Source: Methylobacterium sp. Leaf112
GTDB lineage: Bacteria; Pseudomonadota; Alphaproteobacteria; Rhizobiales; Beijerinckiaceae
Assembly: GCF_001423295.1 (NCBI RefSeq)
Contig: NZ_LMNG01000034.1
Span: 55,290-119,289, forward strand
Direction of reading: 5' to 3'
Length of the DNA: 64,000 bases
Positions within the stretch are counted from its first letter, which is position 1. Each line of letters begins with the position of its first letter. This document shows positions 26,417 to 34,234 of the stretch, in pieces. The position numbers were made by a program, and so were the translations under genes. The notes below the pieces were generated by a model. It worked only from the letters and a program-made list of their open reading frames with translations, made no database searches and was not told where the DNA came from.

Positions 26417-26752
26417 GTAATAATTAAAAACAACCCGCCTTTCTCAAGTCTTCCACGAAAGGTAGCAGATAAAGTTTGTCTTCGCCTAGATCATCCGCCT
26501 CCGGGCCGCGCGGCGAACCATGGGGGTCGCGATGCGAACCCGTTCCGGCCATCCCCTCGCGACCGGATGTGCCCCGAAACCCCTGGGCGATCCTTGCCCG
26601 GGGCGCCGCAGCAGGGGCGGTCAGACCGTCGACGTGCCGTTCGCCCGCCGGGGCTGCGCCGCGACGTGCGCCCCCGCGCTTTCACCCATCGTCCCGATCC
26701 TCTAAGCCGGCGCCGAGGCTCCGGCGCGCGGGGCGGGACGCGAAGGATGCCG

Positions 26753-29299
26753 ATGGACCGCGAGCCGATCGTCTTCACCTGGCGATCCGCGCCGGCGGAA
26801 CACGGGGCCGCCATCGCCCTCACCCTGGGGCTCGGCGGCCCCCTCGCCCTCCTCGCCCTCCTGTGCCTGCGCGACCTCGTCGGCGTCCTGGTGGCGGCGC
26901 CCGACCACGCCGACGCGTTCCTGCGCGTGGCGGCGCTGTTGCCGTGGCGCCCGCCGGGGGAGGGGGCCTTCGTGCTCTTCGCGGGCTGGCCCCTGGCGCC
27001 GGCCGAGCGGGTGCGCCTCGCCCTCGTGCTGCTCTCGGGCGCGGCCCTGGCCTCGGCGGCCCTCGGCTGGGGCGTCGCCCGCCTGTGCTTCGTCGCCCAG
27101 AGCCGCACGGTGGAGCGCCTCAACGCCCGCGTCACCGAGGCGATCCTGCGCGCGCCCCCCGCCGCCCGCGACGACGCCCGCGCGGTGGCGCAGTCCGTGG
27201 GCGATCTCCTCGCCCGCATCGACACCCTGTTCGGCCTCGGCCTCCTCGTGCCCGCCATGGCGCTGGGCACCGCCCTCCTGGCGCTGGGCCTCGCCTGGCT
27301 CGCCGCGCCCCGCCTCGTGCCCACCGTGGCCGTGGGGCTGCTGGCCGCCGGCCTCGCCCGCGCGCTGATCCAGCGGCGGATGCGGGCGCGCACGGCCCTG
27401 CGCCTGCGCTCCGGCGCCACCTTCGAGCGGGCGCTCGCCGACCTGATCCGCCGCATGCCGGCCGTGCGGGCCCACGGCGCTGCCGCCTTCGAGCGCGCCC
27501 GCCTCGCCGCCAAGGGGCAGGCCGCCCGGACCCATCTGGAGCGCTCGGAATCGGCCCTCGCCTCCGCCCGCGCGCCCTCCATGGCGCTGGGCATCCTCCT
27601 GCCCGCCATCGTGGTCGCCGTCGCCCTGTGGCGCGACGGGGCGCCCGTCGCGCCCGGCGCCCTGGTGGCGGCGGGCGGCGGCTTCGCCCTCGCGGTGGTG
27701 GCGCTCGCCGTCGCCCTCCACCTGCACACGGTCCACCGCGACCTGCTCGCGACCTTCCGGGGCATCGCCCAGGCCCTGCCGGCCCTCGAGGCCCGCACCC
27801 CGCCGCGTCCGGCCCGCGTCGCCGCCTTTCCCGAGGGCGGCGCCCTGAGCGCCCAGGGGGTCGGCGCCTACGATCCGGTGACGGGCGAGCGCCTCGCCGC
27901 CGTCGATCTCACCGTCGCGATGCCGGGCCACGTAGCGATCCTGGGCGAGCGCGGCGGCGGCGGGCGGGCGCTCGCCGCCCTGCTCGCGGGCCAGCTCGAA
28001 CCCACGGCCGGGGCCGTCACCTACGGGGGGACGGACCTGCGGGCCTTCGCGCCCGAGGAGCGCGCCCGGCGCATCGCGCTCGCGGGCGCCGAGGCCATCC
28101 TGGTCGAGGGGTCGCTGCGCCAGAACATCCTGTACGGCGCGGCGCCGCTCCACGCCGCCGAGGGCGAGCCCGACGACCTGCGGGCGATCCTCGCCCTCAC
28201 GGGCCTCGACGCCATTGTGTACGCGCGCGGCCTCGAGGGCACCGTCGATCCGAGGGCCGAGCCCGCCGTCGCCCGTGCGGTGGTGGCCGCCCGCGACGCC
28301 GTGCGGGCGGCGCTCGCCGCCGACAAGGCCGGCCGCCTCGTGGAGCCGTTCGACCCAGCCCGCTACAACCACCAGGCCACGGTCGGCGAGAACATCCTGT
28401 TCGGCGAGGCCGTGGGACCGGCCTTCGCGCCCGAGCGCATCGCCGCCCATCCGTACCTGCGCGCCGTGCTGGAGGCCGAGGACCTCGTCCGGGCCCTGGC
28501 CGAGGTCGGCCTGCAGGTGGCCCGCAGCCTCGGCGAGATCTTTTCGGACTTGCCCGACGACCATCCGCTGTTCGACGCGTTCTCGCTGTTTCCGGCCTCC
28601 GAGCGCGGGTTCTTCGAGGATCTCGTCGCGCGCATGCCCGAGGCCAAGGGCTGGCGGCGCGGGCCGGCGGGCCAGCGCGACCGCAAGCGCCTCATCGGCC
28701 TGGCGCTGCGCTACAGCGAGACCCGTCACCGCCTCGGCCTCGTCGACGCCGCCTTCGAGGCCCGCATCGTCGCCGCGCGCCATTCCTTCGCCCGGCTGAT
28801 GCCGCCCTCGCTCCGCGACAGCGTCGAGTTCTACGATCCCGCCACCCTCACGGCCGCCGCGAGCCTGGAGGAGAACATCCTGTTCGGCCGCATCAACGGT
28901 GAGGAGGCCGGGGCCGAGGCGCGGGTGCGCGCCCTGGTGCGCCGGGTGCTCGCCGACGAGGGCCTGGAGCCGACGGTCTACCGCCTCGGCCTCGACAGCC
29001 GGGTCGAGCCCGGGATGGGCGGCGGCGGCGCGAGTCTCGGCGAGAACGCCATCGGCCCGCGCGAGCGCATAGCCATCGACCTCGCCCGCTGCCTCGTGCG
29101 CCGCCCCGACATCGCCGTGGTGGCCATCGCGCTGGAGGATCGCAAGCCCGAGGAGATCCGCCCCCGCCTCGCGGCCCTGCGCGCCGCCCGCGCCGGCCGC
29201 GGCCTCATCGTGTGCCTGCCGGACGCCGGCGTGCTCGATGGGGCGGCGCCGTTCGATACCGTGCTGCGGGTGGAACGGAACACCGTGGTGGCGGGGTAG
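26753..29299 (+). CDS. Degenerate ABC transporter-like protein (permease with motif-less ATPase regions)
   Basis: An 848-residue protein. An N-terminal ABC-type membrane domain (about residues 15-340, several helices such as LALTLGLGGPLALLALLCLR) leads to an ATPase-like part in which key motifs are lost. Walker A reads LGERGGGGRALA (about residue 398), without the Lys-Ser/Thr. The signature/Walker B region reads IGPRERIAIDLARC ... VVAIALEDR, with no LSGGQ and no catalytic DE pair. Three NILFG/NILYG-type post-Q-loop motifs occur near residues 455, 543 and 706. Probably a pseudo-ATPase or an assembly/scaffold protein. ATG 26753 has GAAGG six bases upstream; 26747 is an alternative. Confidence 0.7.
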   Translation: MDREPIVFTWRSAPAEHGAAIALTLGLGGPLALLALLCLRDLVGVLVAAPDHADAFLRVAALLPWRPPGEGAFVLFAGWPLAPAERVRLALVLLSGAALASAALGWGVARLCFVAQSRTVERLNARVTEAILRAPPAARDDARAVAQSVGDLLARIDTLFGLGLLVPAMALGTALLALGLAWLAAPRLVPTVAVGLLAAGLARALIQRRMRARTALRLRSGATFERALADLIRRMPAVRAHGAAAFERARLAAKGQAARTHLERSESALASARAPSMALGILLPAIVVAVALWRDGAPVAPGALVAAGGGFALAVVALAVALHLHTVHRDLLATFRGIAQALPALEARTPPRPARVAAFPEGGALSAQGVGAYDPVTGERLAAVDLTVAMPGHVAILGERGGGGRALAALLAGQLEPTAGAVTYGGTDLRAFAPEERARRIALAGAEAILVEGSLRQNILYGAAPLHAAEGEPDDLRAILALTGLDAIVYARGLEGTVDPRAEPAVARAVVAARDAVRAALAADKAGRLVEPFDPARYNHQATVGENILFGEAVGPAFAPERIAAHPYLRAVLEAEDLVRALAEVGLQVARSLGEIFSDLPDDHPLFDAFSLFPASERGFFEDLVARMPEAKGWRRGPAGQRDRKRLIGLALRYSETRHRLGLVDAAFEARIVAARHSFARLMPPSLRDSVEFYDPATLTAAASLEENILFGRINGEEAGAEARVRALVRRVLADEGLEPTVYRLGLDSRVEPGMGGGGASLGENAIGPRERIAIDLARCLVRRPDIAVVAIALEDRKPEEIRPRLAALRAARAGRGLIVCLPDAGVLDGAAPFDTVLRVERNTVVAG

Positions 29300-29411
29300 G
29301 GGAGTACCGGGAAAAAATCCCCCACTTGCGGCCGCAATGGGATGCGATACGCAAGGGAGATTGATCGCACGGCATCCGCGCCGGACGGGTCGCTCCATCC
29401 TCGGGCCGCGC

Positions 29412-30665
29412 ATGGTCTTACCCCTTCGACCGTTCCTCTGGGCCGCGCTTTTCGCGATGGGCCTCGCTGCGCCCGCCCTCGCCGCCACCGGCAAGGCCTT
29501 CGCGCCGATCCCCGCCGCCACCCTGGCGCTGATGCAGGCGCGCGGCACCACCGCCCAGGCGCCCGTGCTGTTTCGCGCCTACAAGAAGGAGAGCGAGATC
29601 GAGGTGTGGAAGCGGGCCGGGTCTGGCCGCTTCGTCCACGTGAAGACCTTTCCCATCTGCCGCTGGTCGGGCCAGCTCGGCCCCAAGCGCAAGACCGGCG
29701 ACCGCCAGACCCCGGAGGGGTTCTACACGGTGCCCCAGCGCCAGATGAACCCGAATTCGAGCTACTACCTCTCCTTCGACGTCGGCTACCCCAACGCCTA
29801 CGACCGCGCCCACGGCTCCACCGGCTCGGCCGTGATGGTCCACGGCGTGTGTTCGTCCATGGGCTGCTTCGCCATGACGGACGCCGTGGTGGGCGAGATC
29901 TACGCCATCGCCCGCGAGGCCTTCGCGGGGGGGCAGGCGGCGTTCCAGTTCCAGTCCTACCCGTTCCGGATGACGGCCCAGAACATGGCCCGGCACCGCA
30001 CCGACCCGAACATCGACTTCTGGCGCCAGCTCAAGGTCGGCTCCGACCGGTTCGAGGCCCTGGGCGAGGAGCCCGCCGTGAGCGTGGTCGCCGGCCGCTA
30101 CAGTTTCGCACCGGACCGGGACCCCGTCCGCGAGGCCCGCGTCGCCGCCCACCGGGCCGACGAGGAGGGCCGCATCGCCCAGGCGGTGGAGGATGGGAGT
30201 GCGGCCGTGCGCACGACTTATTCCGATGGCGGGCAGCACGCGTTCTGGGCGGCGCACGCCGCGCGGGGCGGGTCGCTGGGCGAGGTCAGCCGGCCCGAGG
30301 CCCTGGCCTATGCGGGCTTGGAAGTGGTGACGATCCCGGCCCGCCCCCGCGTGGTCGTCGCCGAGGCCGTGTGGTCGCGCTGGGCCGGGCCGGAGCTGCG
30401 CATGGCCTTCGCCCGCACGGCCAACCTGTCGCGGCCGGCCGCGACGGCGCGGTTCGGGCCGCTGCTCACCGCCTATGCGGACGCACTGCCGCGCTTGGTG
30501 CGGGCCAGCCTTGCCGGCACCTTGCCGCCGCCCGAGGGCCTCGCGCGCCTGAATGCGATGGACCGGGACACCGCCGGGCTCGCCCCGCCCGGACATTGGG
30601 CCGGCCCCGGTTCTTCGACAACCTCAGGATCTTCGGCCGGTCCGGCGTATCTCGCCCGGCGCTGA
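29412..30665 (+). CDS. YafK-type L,D-transpeptidase family protein
   Basis: A 417-residue periplasmic protein with a signal peptide (MVLPLRPFLWAALFAMGLAA, cut after ALA). The YkuD catalytic motif is VMVHGVCSSMGCFAMTD, with His and Cys in the HGxxxxxGCF spacing. RKTGDRQTPEGFYTVPQRQM is also family-typical. YafK/DpaA-like enzymes cut or form links between murein and lipoprotein. About 200 residues after the catalytic domain are not recognised and end in a Gly/Ser-rich tail. Follows the ABC-like gene on the same strand, 112 bases on. Confidence 0.88.
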   Translation: MVLPLRPFLWAALFAMGLAAPALAATGKAFAPIPAATLALMQARGTTAQAPVLFRAYKKESEIEVWKRAGSGRFVHVKTFPICRWSGQLGPKRKTGDRQTPEGFYTVPQRQMNPNSSYYLSFDVGYPNAYDRAHGSTGSAVMVHGVCSSMGCFAMTDAVVGEIYAIAREAFAGGQAAFQFQSYPFRMTAQNMARHRTDPNIDFWRQLKVGSDRFEALGEEPAVSVVAGRYSFAPDRDPVREARVAAHRADEEGRIAQAVEDGSAAVRTTYSDGGQHAFWAAHAARGGSLGEVSRPEALAYAGLEVVTIPARPRVVVAEAVWSRWAGPELRMAFARTANLSRPAATARFGPLLTAYADALPRLVRASLAGTLPPPEGLARLNAMDRDTAGLAPPGHWAGPGSSTTSGSSAGPAYLARR

Positions 30666-30844
30666 AACCGGCGCCCGACCATGTGCGAACCCGCACATCG
30701 GTAGTCCGAGGGGCTGCTTACCTCAGACTCGTTCCACTTCAATCCTGGCACACTCTCGGCCGCGACCACCGGCGACCCTACGGTCTCGCAGGTCGAAGGC
30801 GGCCCTCGGGCCCGAGGCGGATCGGGGCAATTGGTAAGCGAACC

Positions 30845-31798
30845 ATGACACGCTCGAACGGGTCGCACGCGCAGAACGGGTTCACCCAGCCCGACGACGG
30901 CCTCGTTCGATCGGACGAGGGCCTCTCCCTACGCTTCTGGGGCGTGCGCGGTTCCACCCCGGTCAGCGGGCCGGACTACGTCGAGTTCGGCGGCAGCACG
31001 CCGTGCATGGAGATCCGCTACGGCGAGCGGCTGTTCCTCCTCGACGCGGGCTCGGGCCTGAACGCCTGCGGCCGGCACCACCGGGACGGCCTCTCGGGCG
31101 ACATCGACCTCCTGTTCAGCCACCTCCACCTCGATCACACGGCTGGCTTGCCGTTCTTCAAGCCCGTGGTGCTCGACGCCGGCCGCACCATCAACACCTG
31201 GTGCGGCAACCTCGACGGACAGAGTGCCGCCGCCGCCCTCGACCGGCTGTTCGCCCCGCCGCTGTTTCCCGTGAGCCTCGACGTGCTGCCGTGCCGCTTC
31301 GCGCATCACGGCTTCCGCGCCGGCGAGACCCTGGCCTTCGCCGACGGCGCGCGGGTCGACACCATCCTGCTCAACCATCCGCAAGGGTCGGTGGGCTACC
31401 GCTTCGATCATGCCGGCCGGCGCCTGTGCATCATCAGCGACATCGAGCATTCCGATCCCTGGCCCGACCCGGCGCTCCTCGAGTTCGTGCGCGGGGCCGA
31501 CCTCATGGTCTACGACGGCATGTTCACCGAGGGCGAGTACCCGGTCTGCCGGGGCTGGGGCCATTCCACCTGGCAGAAGGGCATGGAGCTCGCCCGCGCC
31601 GCCGGCGTCGAGGCCCTGGCGATCATCCACCTTCATCCGTGCCACACGGACGACACCCTGCGCCGCATGGAGGCCGAGATGCAGGCCGTCATGCCGACGA
31701 GCTTCATCGCCCGCGAGCGCCAACAGATCGTCCTCCCGCCCCGGCTCGGCCGCGGCGCACCCATCCGCCCGGCCCCCGCCCTCGCGGCCGTCCCGTAG
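30845..31798 (+). CDS. Metallo-beta-lactamase-fold hydrolase
   Basis: A 317-residue cytoplasmic protein. It opens SLRFWGVRGSTPV and carries the metal site SHLHLDHTAG (HxHxDH), SDIEHSDPW and YDGMFTEGEY, followed by GWGHSTWQKG and a terminal IHLHPCHTDD. This arrangement is that of phosphodiesterase/ribonuclease-like proteins sometimes linked to response regulators. Substrate not known. Its 3' end and the bases after it are made of short GTCCCGCAGGG repeats. Confidence 0.88.
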   Translation: MTRSNGSHAQNGFTQPDDGLVRSDEGLSLRFWGVRGSTPVSGPDYVEFGGSTPCMEIRYGERLFLLDAGSGLNACGRHHRDGLSGDIDLLFSHLHLDHTAGLPFFKPVVLDAGRTINTWCGNLDGQSAAAALDRLFAPPLFPVSLDVLPCRFAHHGFRAGETLAFADGARVDTILLNHPQGSVGYRFDHAGRRLCIISDIEHSDPWPDPALLEFVRGADLMVYDGMFTEGEYPVCRGWGHSTWQKGMELARAAGVEALAIIHLHPCHTDDTLRRMEAEMQAVMPTSFIARERQQIVLPPRLGRGAPIRPAPALAAVP

Positions 31799-31864
31799 GG
31801 CTGGCCGTCCCGCAGGGGGCTTTCCGCCTGTCCCGCAGGGACCTTCCGCCCGTCCCGCGGGGTG
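31789..31864. repeat. Four imperfect GTCCCGCAGGG tandem copies
   Basis: GTCCCGTAGGG, GTCCCGCAGGG, GTCCCGCAGGG and GTCCCGCGGGG follow one another with 10-15 base gaps. They start inside the last codons of the metallo-hydrolase gene and run past its stop. Each copy is itself partly palindromic. Confidence 0.7.
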
Positions 31865-32021
31865 TGGCCAGCCAGCCCTTCCGGCCCGGATTCACCCCGC
31901 CTGCCGCCGCCGCATCCTTTGCCCGCAAAACTTGTCCGGAAGGGGTTGCCAGCCGGAAAGGGAGCTTCTAAACACCGGCTCGCGGCCGGCACGTCTCCTC
32001 TGAGACCCACCGGCCCGGCAC

Positions 32022-32098
32022 GCGCCCGTAGCTCAGCTGGATAGAGCACCAGACTACGAATCTGGGGGTCAGAGGTTCGAATCCTTTCGGGCGCGCCA
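32022..32098 (+). tRNA. tRNA-Arg (anticodon ACG)
   Basis: A 77-base cloverleaf. The acceptor stem GCGCCCG pairs with CGGGCGC, discriminator G, and CCA is encoded. The D arm has GCTCAGCTGGATAGAGC. The anticodon arm is CCAGA-CTACGAA-TCTGG, giving anticodon ACG (read as ICG after deamination). The T arm contains GGTTCGAATCC. It decodes CGU/CGC/CGA. Bases 32099-32386 after it show no gene or integrase scar. Confidence 0.96.
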
Positions 32099-32386
32099 AC
32101 AACATCGAGCAGCGAGCGAGCCCATGAGGCCGCGTTGCCGACCAAAGCTTCCAACCCGGATATGGAACGCGAGCAACCCCGACGTACGGCTTGACGCGTC
32201 ACGGCGTGCGCCAGGCTCGTATCCCGGGCCTTCGGCAGATTGCCCGCTCGGTTCCGTCCTCGATGCTCCATCTGTCCGGAGGCTTGCGCTCGTGGCGATC
32301 GGGTTCGCGCGCGACCGCGGGGATGCGCTTGCCGTCGCGGCGGGATCGGCCGCTCCGCTCGTCCGCCGCGTCCCGCGACGGTCGGC

Positions 32387-32938
32387 TCATCCGGCCGCGG
32401 GGGAGGGCCGCAGGCGGGCCATGCAGTAGGCGTCGACGAGCACGCCATCGCGAAAGCTCGCCGCCCGGTGCGTCCCCTCGATCGCGAACCCGAACTTCTT
32501 GTAGAGGGCGATCGCCGGCGCGTTGTCGGTGAACACGGTCATTTCGATCCGGGTCACGTTGAGCCACTGCTCCGAGGTGTCGATGATCGCGGCGAGCAGG
32601 CGGGAGCCGATCCCGTTCCCGGCGAAATCGGCATGGACGGCGATCCAGAACTCCGCCGCATGCGCCCGCCGCCCGTAGAACGGACGCAGCGCCGCCGCGC
32701 CGACGACGCGATCCGACAGATCCGCGACGAGATGGAGGTCCCGCGGAGACCGCGGCTCCGCCCAGGCCTTGACCGTCTCGTACGATTCGTAGGGCAGCGC
32801 GAGCGTTCCAAGGCGGAAGGCCGGCTGATTGTAGATCTCGAACAGACCCGGCATGTCGGTGTCGCGCATGGCGCGGATGCCGACATCCGCGCTGCGCCCG
32901 GCGTGTTTCATTTCCGTCATCCCGCCCGTCATCCTCAT
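32387..32938 (-). CDS. GNAT family N-acetyltransferase
   Basis: A 183-residue acetyl-CoA-dependent transferase. It shows VGIRAMRDTDMPGLFEIYNQ at the start, the acetyl-CoA loop ADFAGNGIGSRLLAAII (R/QxxGxG/A), and NAPAIALYKKFGFAIEGTHR at the end, in the RimL/YhhY style. Several in-frame Met codons (32938, 32920, 32911) make the start uncertain. It is the last gene on the strand that carries the metallophore operon, 67 bases after DUF2218, and could be part of it, but there is no direct proof. Confidence 0.88.
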   Translation of the reverse strand: MRMTGGMTEMKHAGRSADVGIRAMRDTDMPGLFEIYNQPAFRLGTLALPYESYETVKAWAEPRSPRDLHLVADLSDRVVGAAALRPFYGRRAHAAEFWIAVHADFAGNGIGSRLLAAIIDTSEQWLNVTRIEMTVFTDNAPAIALYKKFGFAIEGTHRAASFRDGVLVDAYCMARLRPSPAAG

Positions 32939-33005
32939 CCATCCCGTCTCGCGACACGTCCTGCCCGGGGAACGCCCACCCCGGATCGGCGCCGGGCCTT
33001 CGACC

Positions 33006-33287
33006 TCACGACGACCATTCGAAGCGCAGCGTTTCCCGGAACGCGAAGCGCTCGACGTGACGCACGACGACGTCGCGAAAATCGGGGAGCCTGGCAGCGT
33101 CCTCGGCCGCGAGCACGATCGTCAGGGTCTCGGCATCGGCACTGAGCCGCGTCTCGCCGAGGGGCAGGACGATCCGGGCGCGGGTGGCGTCGAACTCCGT
33201 CTCGAACTTGTGGGACCAGTGCTTGCAGAGTTGCTGCAGGTAGCGGCTCGCATGGGGCGTCCTGACGACGGCGCTGCTCTCGGGCAT
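33006..33287 (-). CDS. DUF2218 domain-containing protein
   Basis: A 93-residue protein (SAVVRTPHASRYLQQLCKHW, SHKFETEFDATRARIVLPLG, FRDVVVRHVERFAFRETLRF) spanning the whole DUF2218 domain. Such proteins often accompany iron-uptake and siderophore genes, with no known reaction. It follows AsbF by 104 bases on the same strand, so an accessory role in the metallophore system is plausible. The gap between them is a run of GGATCACGCGCGG repeats. Confidence 0.85.
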   Translation of the reverse strand: MPESSAVVRTPHASRYLQQLCKHWSHKFETEFDATRARIVLPLGETRLSADAETLTIVLAAEDAARLPDFRDVVVRHVERFAFRETLRFEWSS

Positions 33288-33391
33288 GGGCTGTTGCTTT
33301 CCTGAGGTGGAGGTCGGCTCGCCGGAAGGGCGGGTGGCGTCGCACGGGGCCATGCCCCGGATCACGCGCGGCTGGATCACGCGCGGTTGGA

Positions 33392-34234
33392 TCACTCGGC
33401 GACGTGCAGGCGGAACGCCGGTTCGTCGGTGCGGTCGGCGGTGACGTCTCGGACCCGCGACAGGTCGGCCGGCAGAACCGTGAAGCAGGCGCCGCCGAAC
33501 CATTCGAGGGAGGCCTCGGCATGCGCCGGCAGCGTTTCCAGGAACGGTTCGTAGTCCAGCGCGCCCTCGAACAGGCCGGTCATCCCGTCGCGCCGCCCGG
33601 CCGCAGCGTAGACGTTGGCCGGCTCGAAGACCGGGAGGTCCGACCGGTCGCGGATATTCTTCAGGTGATAGTAGTCGATGTGCTCCGCGAGCGTGTCGTG
33701 CGCGCGGTAGGGGTCGTCGCCGCCTTCCCAGACATGGAGCGTGTCGAAGTTCACCTTGAGGGCCGGGTGATCGATCTCCTCGAGCAGGCGCACGAGGGAC
33801 GCCGTGGTGTCGGCCAGGGTGCCGGGATGCGTCTCGACGAGCAGCTTCAGGCCGTGGTCGGCGAGATAGGCGGCCGCCAGCCGCAGGCGGCTCGCGATCT
33901 GCGAGCGCTCGTCCGCCGAGGTCGCGGCGCTGCCCTTCGTCCCCGCGAAGGTGCGCAGCCGCGGCGCCCCCCAGTTCCGCGCCAGGCCGCAGAGGTCGGA
34001 CATGCGTGCGATCAACACCTCCGGGCTCGCGTCGAGGGGCAGGTAGTCGCTCAGCATGGGCACGCGCAGGTCGTAGGCGGCGAGCCATTCGGCATGGTCC
34101 CCGGGGCCGAGGTTGCGGGCATGGACCCCCCACAGCTCGATGCCGTCGAAGCCGCTGCCCCGGGCGAAGCGGGCGATCTCGCCCATGGAGAGCAGGTGGT
34201 GGCGGAAGGTGATGGTGCAGAGGGAGAGCCTCAT
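33392..34234 (-). CDS. asbF: AsbF-like 3-dehydroshikimate dehydratase (sugar-phosphate isomerase/epimerase fold)
   Basis: A 280-residue TIM-barrel protein. It reads MRLSLCTITFRHHLLSMGEI, GFDGIELWGVHARNLG, KLLVETHPGTLADTT, ALKVNFDTLHVWEGGDDP and IDYYHLKNIRDR; the last supply Glu, Asp and His metal ligands. In petrobactin synthesis AsbF dehydrates 3-dehydroshikimate to 3,4-dihydroxybenzoate, the catechol end group. Its ATG overlaps the stop of the upstream ACP/AsbE gene (ATGA). It is the last of four chained biosynthetic genes. Confidence 0.88.
   Translation of the reverse strand: MRLSLCTITFRHHLLSMGEIARFARGSGFDGIELWGVHARNLGPGDHAEWLAAYDLRVPMLSDYLPLDASPEVLIARMSDLCGLARNWGAPRLRTFAGTKGSAATSADERSQIASRLRLAAAYLADHGLKLLVETHPGTLADTTASLVRLLEEIDHPALKVNFDTLHVWEGGDDPYRAHDTLAEHIDYYHLKNIRDRSDLPVFEPANVYAAAGRRDGMTGLFEGALDYEPFLETLPAHAEASLEWFGGACFTVLPADLSRVRDVTADRTDEPAFRLHVAE

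Noticed and set aside
26702..29551. A 949-codon open frame on the minus strand
   Set aside because: Shadow of the ABC-like gene; composition is Gly/Arg/His-rich with no family match.
31900..32386. Genomic island attachment at the tRNA-Arg 3' end
   Set aside because: No integrase gene and no second copy of the tRNA 3' end could be seen in the window.
32124..32429. Possible gene between tRNA-Arg and the GNAT gene
   Set aside because: The frame is Arg/Ala-rich, antisense to the end of the GNAT gene and has no recognisable domain.
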